Shown: positions 48,158 to 58,466 of the stretch, in pieces | Numbering within the stretch: position 1 is the stretch's first letter | Layout of the letters: every line of letters begins with the position of its first letter | NCBI RefSeq assembly: GCF_029238425.1 | Contig: NZ_JAQWGB010000101.1 | Coordinates: forward strand, 1 to 64,000 | Source of the DNA: Flavicella sp. | Lineage (GTDB): Bacteria > Bacteroidota > Bacteroidia > Flavobacteriales > Flavobacteriaceae | Length of the DNA stretch: 64,000 nt | Reading direction: 5' to 3' | Translations under genes and position numbers: made by a program | Notes under the pieces: model-generated | What the model was told of the DNA's origin: nothing | Databases searched by the model: none | The model's input: the letters and a program-made list of their open reading frames with translations, nothing else

Positions 48158-48922
48158 ATGATCGACAATATTATTACAGAAGGGGAATTCACTTACAAAG
48201 AAGCTGGCGAAGGAAAAGCCATCATTCTCCTACACGGTTTAATGGGAACAGCTAGTATGTTTGATGGTATTCTTGAATATTTTGCAGACAAAGGATATAA
48301 GGTTCTTGTACCTGAGTTACCTATTTATAGCTTACCGTTGATAAAAACAAATGTGAAACATTTTTCACTTTTTATAAAGAGATTTATTGAGCATAAAAAT
48401 CTAGAAAGACCCATTTTAGTTGGAAACTCTTTAGGTGGACATATTGCATTATACATTACAAAGCATTACCCTGAGCTTGTTAGTAACTTAGTCCTTACTG
48501 GAAGTTCTGGTTTATACGAAAGTGCGATGGGAGATAGTTACCCAAAACGAGGTGACCGAGTATATGTAAGAAAGAAAGTAGAAATGGTATTCTACGATCC
48601 AGCTACAGCTACTGAAGCTATGGTAGACGACTTATTTGAAGTTGTAAATGATAGAGGAAGTGTTTTAAGAATTTTATCTCTTGCGAAGAGTGCTATCCGT
48701 CATAATATGGCAAACGACTTGCCTGATATGAAAATGGAAACATGTTTGGTATGGGGAAAACAAGATACAGTTACACCACCGGAAGTTGCGCATGATTTTG
48801 ACAAATTAATGCCAAATTCTGAATTATTTTGGATCGACAAATGTGGTCACGCTCCAATGACTGAGCACCCTGATCAATTTAATAAAATCGTTCATGATTG
48901 GCTCATAAAGCACAATCTTTAA
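48158..48922 (+). CDS. Alpha/beta hydrolase
   Basis: IILLHGLMGTASMFD; LVGNSLGGHIALY; CGHAPMTEHP. Confidence 0.93.
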   Translation: MIDNIITEGEFTYKEAGEGKAIILLHGLMGTASMFDGILEYFADKGYKVLVPELPIYSLPLIKTNVKHFSLFIKRFIEHKNLERPILVGNSLGGHIALYITKHYPELVSNLVLTGSSGLYESAMGDSYPKRGDRVYVRKKVEMVFYDPATATEAMVDDLFEVVNDRGSVLRILSLAKSAIRHNMANDLPDMKMETCLVWGKQDTVTPPEVAHDFDKLMPNSELFWIDKCGHAPMTEHPDQFNKIVHDWLIKHNL

Positions 48923-48930
48923 TAACTCAT

Positions 48931-48968
48931 AAACAAACACAAATTTTTAAAAAAATTTGTGTTTGTTT
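48931..48968 (+). terminator. Terminator downstream of the alpha/beta hydrolase gene
   Basis: aaacaaacacaaattttt ... aaaaatttgtgtttgttttt. Confidence 0.65.
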
Positions 48969-48982
48969 TTTATAAGCATCCC

Positions 48983-49591
48983 ATGAAAATCAAAACGGCT
49001 TCTTTTGAAATTAGTAATTCTGATGTAAGCAAATGCCCAAAAGAACGTATTCCAGAATATGCTTTTATTGGTAGATCTAATGTAGGTAAATCCTCTTTGA
49101 TCAATATGCTAACAGGCCAAAGAAAACTTGCCAAAACATCGGGTACTCCTGGTAAAACTCAATTGATCAATCATTTTAAAATAAACGAAAGTTGGTTTTT
49201 AGTAGATTTACCTGGATATGGATACGCAAGAGTTTCAAAAAAAACCAAAAGAACGTTTCAGTCTTTTATTAAAAATTATTTTCTGCAAAGAGAACAGTTA
49301 ATTTGTTCTTTTGTATTGATTGACTCAAGACATGAGCCTCAAAGAATCGACATGGATTTCATGCAGTTCTTAGGAGAAAGTCAGATTCCATTTTGCATCA
49401 TTTTCACCAAAGCTGATAAATTAACACCAACAGTGTTAAAACGTAATATTGAAACCTACAAAGCAAAATTACTAGAAGACTCTTGGGATATTTTTCCAGA
49501 TTACTTTGTTACCTCATCCACTTCAAAAGAAGGTAGAGACTCGGTTTTAGAATTTATTGACAAGGTTAATTTACAACTGAAAGAATCATAA
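48983..49591 (+). CDS. engB: Ribosome biogenesis GTP-binding protein YihA/EngB
   Basis: FIGRSNVGKSSLINML; KTSGTPGKTQLINHF; VDLPGYGYA; ORF extends to GTG 48959 but ATG 48983 clears the terminator. Confidence 0.95.
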   Translation: MKIKTASFEISNSDVSKCPKERIPEYAFIGRSNVGKSSLINMLTGQRKLAKTSGTPGKTQLINHFKINESWFLVDLPGYGYARVSKKTKRTFQSFIKNYFLQREQLICSFVLIDSRHEPQRIDMDFMQFLGESQIPFCIIFTKADKLTPTVLKRNIETYKAKLLEDSWDIFPDYFVTSSTSKEGRDSVLEFIDKVNLQLKES

Positions 49592-49611
49592 CAAACATCT
49601 AAAAAATTCTT

Positions 49612-50298
49612 TTGAGATCCAATTCAAACAACATAGAGATCCTATTTGAAGACAACCACATCATTGTTGTCAACAAAAAAACGGGTGACCTAGTGCAAGG
49701 TGACAAAACAGGAGACGCACCCTTAAGTGATATTTTAAAAGAATACATAAAGAAGAAATACAACAAACCAGGAAACGTTTATTTAGGGGTTGTTCATCGT
49801 TTAGACAGACCCACTACTGGAATTGTCATTTTCGCTAAAACCTCGAAAGCCTTGGAACGACTAAATAAAATGCTTCGAGACAAAACCATTGACAAAACTT
49901 ACTGGGCAGTTGTAAAAAACAAACCCTCAAAACCTGCCGATACGCTTGTCAATTATTTAAGAAAAAACCCAAAGAATAATAAAGCAACGGTTTTTAACAA
50001 AGAAACAAAAGACACGAAACGAGCTGTATTACACTATAAAATCATCAAAAGCCTAGATAACTATCACTTGCTTGAAATTGATCTGGAAACCGGTAGACAT
50101 CATCAAATTAGAAGTCAATTGGCAAATATCAACTGCCCGATAAAAGGAGATTTAAAATACGGATTTAACAGAAGCAATAAAGATGCTGGCATCCATTTAC
50201 ATGCTAGAAAAATAAACTTTATGCATCCTGTAAAAAAAGAACCCATAGAAATTATTGCACCTACTCCCAAAGATCCAATTTGGGATGCTTGTCATTAA
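49612..50298 (+). CDS. RluA-family pseudouridine synthase
   Basis: VVHRLDRPTTGIVIFAKTSKA; DLETGRHHQIRSQLA; TTG start in the supplied ORF. Confidence 0.93.
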   Translation: MRSNSNNIEILFEDNHIIVVNKKTGDLVQGDKTGDAPLSDILKEYIKKKYNKPGNVYLGVVHRLDRPTTGIVIFAKTSKALERLNKMLRDKTIDKTYWAVVKNKPSKPADTLVNYLRKNPKNNKATVFNKETKDTKRAVLHYKIIKSLDNYHLLEIDLETGRHHQIRSQLANINCPIKGDLKYGFNRSNKDAGIHLHARKINFMHPVKKEPIEIIAPTPKDPIWDACH

Positions 50299-50349
50299 CT
50301 CATCAGTACTTTACATCTTAAAAATACTCTAAAACCTACTCGTTAATTT

Positions 50350-51591
50350 CTACACCAAAAACTGAAATAGCTCAGGACTCTCATTCAAATACTCTCCTAA
50401 AAAACCTTTTTCTTTCATTCTTATAAGTAACGGCTCAAAATCGTCTTTGCTTTTCAACTCTATTCCCACCACTGCAGGACCTTTATCTCTATTATTCTTT
50501 TTAGTATATTCAAAATAGGCTATATCATCATTGGGCCCAAGCACCTCTACAACAAACTCCTTTAATGCACCTGCACGTTGTGGGAAACGTATGATAAAAT
50601 AATGCTTCAACCCTTCGAACAACAAAGAACGCTCCTTCATCTCCTCCATCCTCGTAATATCATTATTACCTCCACTTACAATACAGACAACATTCTTTCC
50701 CTTGATTTCCTCTTTATACAAATCCAAAGCAGCTATAGAAAGAGCTCCTGCCGGTTCAACAACCAAGGCATTTTCATTATACACTTTTAAAATAGTAGAA
50801 CACACTGCTCCCTCTGAAACAACATTTGCTTTATACACTAGTTCTTTACAAATCTCAAAGGTTGTCTCCCCCATCCTCTTTACTGCAGCTCCATCAATAA
50901 ACTTCTCTACATGATCTAAAGTAGTATTCTCTCCTTTTTCCAATGAAACATTAAAAGACGGTGCCCCTTCAGGCTCAATACCAATAATTTTGGTAGTCGG
51001 ACTTAATATTTTAAAAACACTCGAAACCCCTGCAGCCAGTCCTCCTCCTCCAACTGGTAAAAACAAATAATCTATCGTTTCTTGAGACTGATCTACCAAC
51101 TCCAAGCCTACTGTCCCTTGCCCAGCCATGACATCTTCATCATCAAAAGGATGCACAAAGGTAGCACTATGCTCCTTGCAATAGACTGAAGCAGCAGCAT
51201 AACTAGCATCATAGGTATCCCCTTCTAACACTATCTCCACAAAGGATTGTCCAAACATCCTAACCTGACCAATTTTTTGATTTGGAGTTGTAGTAGGCAT
51301 AAAAATCACTCCTTTCACCTTTAACTTCTGACAAGCCAAAGCAACTCCCTGTGCATGATTTCCTGCACTAGCACAGACCACACCATTGACCAAATCTTCT
51401 TTAGATAAATTTACAATTCTATTGTATGCTCCTCTAATTTTATATGAACGAACCACCTGAAGATCCTCTCTTTTAAAGGAAATAGAAGCTTCATATTTTT
51501 TAGAGTAATTCTCCATTACATCCAAAGGAGTAACTTGAACTATATTCTTTATATTTTTTTGAGCCTTTAGTACGCTTTCTATTGGGATCAT
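50350..51591 (-). CDS. ilvA: Threonine ammonia-lyase (threonine deaminase)
   Basis: FKREDLQVVRSYKIRGAYN; SAGNHAQGVA; GGGGLAAGV; C-terminal ACT-like region; next to ilv genes. Confidence 0.95.
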   Translation of the reverse strand: MIPIESVLKAQKNIKNIVQVTPLDVMENYSKKYEASISFKREDLQVVRSYKIRGAYNRIVNLSKEDLVNGVVCASAGNHAQGVALACQKLKVKGVIFMPTTTPNQKIGQVRMFGQSFVEIVLEGDTYDASYAAASVYCKEHSATFVHPFDDEDVMAGQGTVGLELVDQSQETIDYLFLPVGGGGLAAGVSSVFKILSPTTKIIGIEPEGAPSFNVSLEKGENTTLDHVEKFIDGAAVKRMGETTFEICKELVYKANVVSEGAVCSTILKVYNENALVVEPAGALSIAALDLYKEEIKGKNVVCIVSGGNNDITRMEEMKERSLLFEGLKHYFIIRFPQRAGALKEFVVEVLGPNDDIAYFEYTKKNNRDKGPAVVGIELKSKDDFEPLLIRMKEKGFLGEYLNESPELFQFLV

Positions 51592-51684
51592 TGTTTATTA
51601 TTTTATGAATTGTTCTCGATACTATTTTCTACGTTTCACTTCTAAAATCACTCGAACTGACATCTTTCCCTTGATTAGTAAAAA

Positions 51685-51715
51685 AAAGCCTGATAAACTT
51701 TCGTCTATCAGGCTT
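51685..51715 (-). terminator. Terminator downstream of ilvC
   Basis: aaagcctgata-aactttcgt-ctatcaggcttt with A-run on +. Confidence 0.7.
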
Positions 51716-51735
51716 TGAATATAAATTGTATCTAA

Positions 51736-53208
51736 TTATACGATTTTTTTCATTGCAGTCATAGACTCTCTTAAGTACTCACCAATTTCCTCAACACCAT
51801 GCTCTCTAATAGCAGCGTTCACTTCAATAAGTTCTTTATTATCTACACCGTTATCACCATCGTTAAAAGGCTTTCCAATTAAATTCAATGGAGCATTTTT
51901 AACGTACTCAGCAATCAATGGCTTCGCAGCATGATCAAATAAGTAACATCCGTACTCTGCAGTATCAGAAATTACGCTATTCATTTCATATAATTTCTTT
52001 CTTGCAATTGTATTAGCAATTAAAGGAGTTTCATGTAAAGACTCGTAGTAAGCAGACTCATCAATGATTCCAGACTCAGTCATCGCCTCAAAAGCCAACT
52101 CAACACCAGCTTTTACCATAGCAACCATTAAAGTACCATTATCATAGTACTCTTGCTCAGAAATCTCAACATCACCTGCAGGAGTTTTCTCAAAGTTCGT
52201 TTCTCCAGTAGCAGCTCTCCAAGTTAATAAGTTTTTATCATCATTAGCCCAGTCTTCCATCATTGTTTTAGAGAAGTGACCAGAAATGATATCATCCATA
52301 TGCTTTTGGAATAACGGACGCATTAAGTCTTTTAAATCTTCAGAAGCTTTAAACGCAGCAATTTTAGCTGGGTTAGACAATCTGTCCATCATGTTTGTGA
52401 TTCCACCATACTTCATCCCTTCCGTGATAGTTTCCCATCCGTATTGAATTAATTTAGAAGCATATCCAGCATCAATTCCTTCAGCAACCATTTTATCGAA
52501 ACACAAGATAGATCCTGTTTGTAACAATCCACAAAGAATTGTTTGCTCTCCCATTAAATCAGACTTCACCTCAGCAACGAAAGAAGAATTTAATACTCCA
52601 GCAGTATGACCACCTGTACCAACAGCATACGCTTTAGCGTAATCCCATCCTTTTCCTTCTGGATCATTCTCTGGGTGTACTGCGATCAACGTAGGTACTC
52701 CAAATCCTCTTTTGAACTCTTCTCTTACCTCTGAACCTGGTGACTTAGGTGCAACCATGATTACAGTGATATCCTCTCTTACTTGCATTCCTTCTTCAAC
52801 AATGTTGAATCCATGAGAGTAAGATAAAGTAGCTCCTTTTTTCAGCAATGGCATCACAGCAGTTACAACAGCTGTGTGTTGCTTATCTGGAGTTAAGTTG
52901 ATTAACAAATCAGCCGCAGGAATCATCTCTTCGTATGTTCCAACTGCAAATCCATTTTCAGTTGCATTGATATAAGACTGTCTTTTTTCAGCAATTGCAG
53001 CTGGTCTTAAAGTGTAAGAAATATCCAATCCTGAATCTTTCATGTTCAACCCTTGGTTCAACCCTTGAGCTCCACATCCAATAATAACGATCTTTTTACC
53101 TTTCAATGCTTCTACACCTCCGTCAAATTCTGATCTATCCATGAACTCACATTGTCCCAATTGTTCCAATTGCTCACGTAAAGAAAGTGTGTTAAAATAA
53201 TTTGCCAT
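51736..53208 (-). CDS. ilvC: Ketol-acid reductoisomerase, long (class II) form
   Basis: 490 aa; [48 protein letters not shown] closely resembles enteric IlvC. Confidence 0.97.
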   Translation of the reverse strand: MANYFNTLSLREQLEQLGQCEFMDRSEFDGGVEALKGKKIVIIGCGAQGLNQGLNMKDSGLDISYTLRPAAIAEKRQSYINATENGFAVGTYEEMIPAADLLINLTPDKQHTAVVTAVMPLLKKGATLSYSHGFNIVEEGMQVREDITVIMVAPKSPGSEVREEFKRGFGVPTLIAVHPENDPEGKGWDYAKAYAVGTGGHTAGVLNSSFVAEVKSDLMGEQTILCGLLQTGSILCFDKMVAEGIDAGYASKLIQYGWETITEGMKYGGITNMMDRLSNPAKIAAFKASEDLKDLMRPLFQKHMDDIISGHFSKTMMEDWANDDKNLLTWRAATGETNFEKTPAGDVEISEQEYYDNGTLMVAMVKAGVELAFEAMTESGIIDESAYYESLHETPLIANTIARKKLYEMNSVISDTAEYGCYLFDHAAKPLIAEYVKNAPLNLIGKPFNDGDNGVDNKELIEVNAAIREHGVEEIGEYLRESMTAMKKIV

Positions 53209-53402
53209 TTTTCTTTTGTTTGTTAATTTATTTAAAACTAATCGATTACCTGTTTTTACACGGTAATAACTTATTAGCTATGCTATTAATTTTTATTGCG
53301 ATTGCAAAAATATAAAAACCTTTGCTTATATCTTAATAATCTTATAATTATCTCTAAAAAAACCTATCTCATATAATAAGAAACAGATCTCTTGTTAAAA
53401 AA

Positions 53403-53921
53403 TTATAGATTTTTCAATTGTTCAGAGATTTTCATTTCTGTTTTTGACACAGAAATTCTACCCGTCCTAACGAATTGCATGATTCCATAAGGAGCTAATT
53501 CATCATACAAAGCTTCCGTTTCTTTTCTAAATCCTGTTTTTTCTATTACAAAAAAGTCCGGGTTTACCGTTACAATACTTGCATGACTATTTTTGATAAT
53601 ATTCTGAATCTCTCTTTTATCAAATAATAAATTGGAAGCAATTTTATACAAGGCAGTCTCATGAAAAATGATTTCATCATCTGTATGATAATAGGCCTTA
53701 ATTACTTCAATTTGTTTTTCTATCTGACCTACAAGTTTCTTTACAGCAACTTCTGTCATTCTTGCAACAATCGTAAAACGATGTACATTTTCAATTTCAG
53801 ACCTGGAAACATTCAAACTTTCAATGTTGATGTGTCTTTTCAAGAAAATAGTTGCAATTCTATTTAATAACCCTGGATTATTTTCTGTGTAAACAGAAAT
53901 TGTAAATAATTGTTTTTCCAT
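53403..53921 (-). CDS. ilvN: Acetolactate synthase small subunit
   Basis: N-terminal ACT domain FTISVYTENNPGLLNRIATIFLKRHINIESLNVS; adjacent to ilvB. Confidence 0.95.
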   Translation of the reverse strand: MEKQLFTISVYTENNPGLLNRIATIFLKRHINIESLNVSRSEIENVHRFTIVARMTEVAVKKLVGQIEKQIEVIKAYYHTDDEIIFHETALYKIASNLLFDKREIQNIIKNSHASIVTVNPDFFVIEKTGFRKETEALYDELAPYGIMQFVRTGRISVSKTEMKISEQLKNL

Positions 53922-53927
53922 TTTCTT

Positions 53928-55643
53928 TTATTTTAATCTTACATCTGAAACACTTGCTCCTGTAGGTACCATCGGGAAAACATTGTCTTCCTTCTCAATC
54001 ATTACTTCTAAGAAATACGATTCTTTTGAAGCAATCATTTCTTTCACAGCACCGGCCAAATCCTCACGTTTTACAACTTTTGTTGCTTTGATATCATAAG
54101 CCTCTGCAAGCTTGATAAAATCAGGATTCGTCATTACTGTTGAAGCATAACGCTTGTCGAAAAACAATTGTTGCCACTGACGTACCATCCCTAAGAACTC
54201 ATTGTTCAAAACAACGATCTTAACTGCAGCACCGGTTTGTAAAATAGTACCTAATTCTTGACAAGTCATTTGATAACCACCGTCTCCAATATAGGCCACT
54301 ACTTCTCTTTCTGGAGCTCCCATTTTAGCACCAATAGCTGCTGGCAATGCAAATCCCATTGTTCCTAAACCACCTGAAGTTACATTACTTCTAGTTGTTG
54401 TGAAATCAGCATAACGTACTGTAAACATTTGATGCTGACCTACATCAGAAACAATTACTGCGTCTCCGTTTGTTTCTTTATTTACTTGGTTGATTACCTC
54501 ACCCATAGTCAAACCTTCTTTGGTTGGTTCTAACTGTGGAATGATAACCGCCTCGTCTTCTATTTTTCTATATTCCTTAAATTCATTGTGCCAAGCTTCA
54601 TGCTTCGTCTCATTGATAAAAGGTAATATTTTTGCTAAAGTATCTTTTGAATTACCAATTACGGCAACATCCGTTTTTACATTTTTATCAATCTCAGCAG
54701 GATCAATATCAAAATGAATCACTTTTGCTTGTTTCGCATACGTATCTAACGTACCTGTTACACGGTCATCAAAACGCATCCCAATCGCAATTAACAAATC
54801 ACATTCGTTTGTCAGTTTATTCGGTCCATAATGTCCATGCATTCCAACCATCCCAACATTCAATGGGTGCTCAGTTGGCAAAGCCGACAAACCTAATACT
54901 GTCCATGCAGAAGGAATTCCACCTTTCTCAATCAAAGCTTTTAGTTCAGCTTCAGCCTCTCCTAAAATAACTCCTTGACCAAAAACAATAAATGGTTTTT
55001 TAGCCGCATTCATCAACTCAGCAGCTTCTTTTACCTTTTCAATATTTGTTTCAGGAACAGGCTTATAACTTCTTACTGCAGAACATTTCTCATAAGAGTA
55101 ATCCAATTCACCTAATTGCGCATCTTTAGTAATATCAATTAAAACTGGACCTGGTCTCCCTGATCTAGCTATAAAAAATGCTTTTGCAATGGCAGCAGGA
55201 ATATCTTGAGATTTTGTCACTTGGATATTCCACTTTGTTACAGGAGCAGAAATACTAATTACATCTGTCTCTTGAAACGCATCTGTACCTAACAAATGAG
55301 ATGCTACTTGCCCTGTAATACATACTAAAGGTGTAGAATCAATTTGTGCATCAGCAATTCCTGTAATAAGGTTTGTAGCCCCAGGACCCGAAGTTGCCAA
55401 ACAGACACCTACTTTACCAGAAACTCTTGCAAATCCTTGAGCAGCATGAATTGCACCTTGCTCATGACGTGTTAATACATGCTGTAGTTTATCTTGGTAC
55501 TTATATAACTCATCATAGATTGGCATAATTGCCCCTCCCGGATAACCATAAGCTAAATCTGCACCTTCCTCCAAAAGAGCTCTTACAACTGCCTCAGCAC
55601 CTATAATTCTTTCAGTTGACTTATTATTTGTTGAATTTCCCAT
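53928..55643 (-). CDS. ilvB: Acetolactate synthase large subunit
   Basis: GYPGGAIMPIYDEL; HEQGAIHAAQGFARVSGKVGVCLATSGPGATNLITGI; IGDGGYQMTCQEL. Confidence 0.97.
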   Translation of the reverse strand: MGNSTNNKSTERIIGAEAVVRALLEEGADLAYGYPGGAIMPIYDELYKYQDKLQHVLTRHEQGAIHAAQGFARVSGKVGVCLATSGPGATNLITGIADAQIDSTPLVCITGQVASHLLGTDAFQETDVISISAPVTKWNIQVTKSQDIPAAIAKAFFIARSGRPGPVLIDITKDAQLGELDYSYEKCSAVRSYKPVPETNIEKVKEAAELMNAAKKPFIVFGQGVILGEAEAELKALIEKGGIPSAWTVLGLSALPTEHPLNVGMVGMHGHYGPNKLTNECDLLIAIGMRFDDRVTGTLDTYAKQAKVIHFDIDPAEIDKNVKTDVAVIGNSKDTLAKILPFINETKHEAWHNEFKEYRKIEDEAVIIPQLEPTKEGLTMGEVINQVNKETNGDAVIVSDVGQHQMFTVRYADFTTTRSNVTSGGLGTMGFALPAAIGAKMGAPEREVVAYIGDGGYQMTCQELGTILQTGAAVKIVVLNNEFLGMVRQWQQLFFDKRYASTVMTNPDFIKLAEAYDIKATKVVKREDLAGAVKEMIASKESYFLEVMIEKEDNVFPMVPTGASVSDVRLK

Positions 55644-55694
55644 ATTCGAAAATTTAATATATCAATTGCGAACAATTGAAAATGTTTTTAGGAA

Positions 55695-57374
55695 TTAGTA
55701 TTTATCTGTAACACAACCTTCAGATGCAGTAGCAACTGATTTTGCGTATTTAAATAAAATTCCTTTGTTATGTTTTAATGCTGGTTGTACCCAGTTTTCT
55801 TTACGTTTTGCAATCTCCTCTTCAGAAACTTTCAACGTGATAGAATTGTCCTCTGCACTAATTAAGATTTTGTCTCCAGTCTCAACCAATCCGATCAATC
55901 CACCATCTTGCGCTTCTGGCGTTATGTGCCCAACAACAAAACCATGTGTACCACCAGAGAATCTTCCATCCGTAATCAAAGCAACAGATTTTCCTAAACC
56001 AGCTCCCATAATCAAAGAAGTCGGCTTTAACATTTCCGGCATACCAGGTCCTCCTTTAGGTCCTACATAACGGATAACGACGACGTCCCCTCTTTCTACT
56101 TCTCCATTAGAAATACCAGTATTTGCAGCTTGTTCACCGTCATAAACAACAGCTTTTCCTTCAAATACCAATCCTTCATTTCCAGAAATTTTAGCAACAG
56201 CTCCTTCTTCAGCAAGGTTACCATATAAAATCTGTAAGTTTCCTGAAGACTTCAATGCTTTATCCGTTGGAAAAACAACATCTTGATCTTCAAATTCCAT
56301 CGCTTCAACATCTGCTAAATTCTCAGCCAATGTTTTTCCTGTAATAGTCATACAGTCACCATGTAAAAATCCTTTTTCTAATAAATATTTCATAATTGCT
56401 GGAGTTCCACCAACACCATGAACATCTTCCATCAAGTATTTTCCAGAAGGTTTTAAATCTGCAATCAATGGAGTTCTATCAGAAACTCTTTGGAAGTCTT
56501 CTAATGTAAACTCAACATCAGCAGCATATGCAATTGCTAAATAGTGTAATACCGCATTTGTTGAACCTCCTAATGCATTTACAATAGCGATCGCGTTTTC
56601 AATAGATTTTTTTGTTACAATATCCTTTGGCTTTAAATCCAACTCCAATAAATTTTTCATTGCCTGAGCAGTACGCTCAGATTCTGATAATTTATTAGGA
56701 TTCTCAGCTGGAATTGAAGAGTTATAAGGCAACGCCATTCCCATACATTCAATAGACGAAGCCATTGTGTTTGCAGTATACATACCACCACAAGCTCCTG
56801 CTCCAGGAATAGATGCTTTGATAATCTCTCTGTATTCTTTATCATCAATTTCACCCGCTACTTTTTGACCTAATGCCTCAAAAGCAGATACGATGTTTAA
56901 TTTTTTTCCTTTGTGATTACCAGAACGAATTGTTCCACCGTAAACCATGATAGATGGACGGTTCAAACGCAACATTGCAATAATAGCACCTGGCATATTT
57001 TTATCACATCCAACAACACCAATAAGACCGTCATAACTCTGAGCGTTTACAACTGTCTCCATAGAATCTGCAATGATATCTCTAGAAGCTAATGAATAGT
57101 TCATTCCAGAAGTTCCCATTGAAATTCCATCACTCACACCAATAGTATTAAAAACCAATCCGACCTGCTCATTTTTATTTGCTTCTTTCTTGATTTCTGC
57201 AGCCAATGTATTCAAATGCATATTACATGGGTTTCCATCATAACCCGTACTTGCAATACCGATTTGAGGTTTTTTCATGTCTTCATCTGTTAAACCTACC
57301 GCATATAACATCGCTTGAGAAGCTGGTTGAGACTCGTCTTGTGTTAATCTACTACTGTGTTTATTTAATGCCAT
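55695..57374 (-). CDS. ilvD: Dihydroxy-acid dehydratase
   Basis: [76 protein letters not shown]. Confidence 0.97.
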   Translation of the reverse strand: MALNKHSSRLTQDESQPASQAMLYAVGLTDEDMKKPQIGIASTGYDGNPCNMHLNTLAAEIKKEANKNEQVGLVFNTIGVSDGISMGTSGMNYSLASRDIIADSMETVVNAQSYDGLIGVVGCDKNMPGAIIAMLRLNRPSIMVYGGTIRSGNHKGKKLNIVSAFEALGQKVAGEIDDKEYREIIKASIPGAGACGGMYTANTMASSIECMGMALPYNSSIPAENPNKLSESERTAQAMKNLLELDLKPKDIVTKKSIENAIAIVNALGGSTNAVLHYLAIAYAADVEFTLEDFQRVSDRTPLIADLKPSGKYLMEDVHGVGGTPAIMKYLLEKGFLHGDCMTITGKTLAENLADVEAMEFEDQDVVFPTDKALKSSGNLQILYGNLAEEGAVAKISGNEGLVFEGKAVVYDGEQAANTGISNGEVERGDVVVIRYVGPKGGPGMPEMLKPTSLIMGAGLGKSVALITDGRFSGGTHGFVVGHITPEAQDGGLIGLVETGDKILISAEDNSITLKVSEEEIAKRKENWVQPALKHNKGILFKYAKSVATASEGCVTDKY

Positions 57375-57435
57375 TTTATAATTTTTTATATCCTCCTAAA
57401 AGGAATACGTTTCAATCCTAATTTGATTTCCTAAG

Positions 57436-57443
57436 CAAATATA
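57436..57443 (-). promoter_or_regulatory. Bacteroidetes-type -7 element upstream of ilvD
   Basis: Minus strand TATATTTG matches TAnnTTTG. Confidence 0.4.
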
Positions 57444-57677
57444 ATACTGCCTAATTATTTTTTTATTTTTTTCTACAATACACTACGTTATTCAAGCGCA
57501 CATTTAAAACCCCTAAACACTGTATACCAACAAGTTACATTTAAAAATCTACAACGATAAACTCAAAAAAAAGGATAATTTTCGTAAAAATCACCCTTTT
57601 CTTTAACGATGTGCAAATATCTGCATATAATTATTGAAATTCAAGATTTAAAAATAAATTTTCAAAACAAAAATGCT

Positions 57678-58460
57678 TTAATCAAAAGTGATAGAATCTA
57701 AGGTCAATCCCGATGAAGGTGCCAATTCTTTTAAAGTATCCGAGGAAGGATTCGCAAGAGTATCTTTGATAAATTCGATATCCACCAAACCTTTTCCTAA
57801 CTGAAACAAAACGCCCATCATCAATCTAATTTGATAACGCATAAAACCAGCTCCTTCGACTTTTAGCATAAATGTTTTTTTAGGAAAAAAATTAGCCACA
57901 AGCGTTGTGTTCTCAATAATTTCACAAGAAATAATTTCTCTTTCAAAAACGGTATGTTCTGAAGGTTTATATGCATATCGCTGAAAATTATGAAGTCCCT
58001 CAAAAAGTTTTGCTCCTTTCTGCATCAGTTCAATATCTAACTCTTCTAAAACACCTAACATAAATGGAGCACAAAAGGGATGTATCTTTTCACTACTCGA
58101 AAATAAATAACTGTATTTTTTTGTAGAAGAATTTTGAATAATATTAAAACTAGCATCTACTTCAGAAATTTCAATAATTCTTATGTCGTTTGGCAGACTT
58201 TTATTTAGCTTCTGGGTCAATACAGCTTCCTCTAATTTTTCATAAACAAACAGCTCAAAAGCAGACTGTTGAGCAGACACCATCATATCTGTCCTGCTAG
58301 CTCCCAAAACTTTAAAATTTGAATGTTTAAAAACGAATGACAGTGTTTTTTCAACCATCTTCTGTACCGTTTTCACATTAGGTTGCACTTGCCAACCATG
58401 ATAACGAAATCCTAGATATTGAAATTTAACTAGATAAAAATATTTTTGCTGCTGTGACAT
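57678..58460 (-). CDS. TruA-like tRNA pseudouridine synthase paralogue
   Basis: VKFQYLGFRYHGWQVQPNVKTVQKMVEKTL; GASRTDMMVSAQQSAFEL in place of the canonical GRTDAGVHA. Confidence 0.8.
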   Translation of the reverse strand: MSQQQKYFYLVKFQYLGFRYHGWQVQPNVKTVQKMVEKTLSFVFKHSNFKVLGASRTDMMVSAQQSAFELFVYEKLEEAVLTQKLNKSLPNDIRIIEISEVDASFNIIQNSSTKKYSYLFSSSEKIHPFCAPFMLGVLEELDIELMQKGAKLFEGLHNFQRYAYKPSEHTVFEREIISCEIIENTTLVANFFPKKTFMLKVEGAGFMRYQIRLMMGVLFQLGKGLVDIEFIKDTLANPSSDTLKELAPSSGLTLDSITFD

Positions 58461-58466
58461 GAACTT

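Noticed and set aside
51736-53208. Enteric-like long IlvC as a possible horizontal transfer
   Set aside because: Class II KARI occurs widely in Bacteroidetes and the gene sits in an intact ilv cluster; transfer cannot be claimed without phylogeny.
57560-57605. Possible hairpin aaaaggataattttcgtaaaaatcaccctttt upstream of ilvD as an attenuator
   Set aside because: Imperfect pairing and no convincing Ile/Val/Leu-rich leader peptide; more likely a weak terminator of the TruA-like gene.
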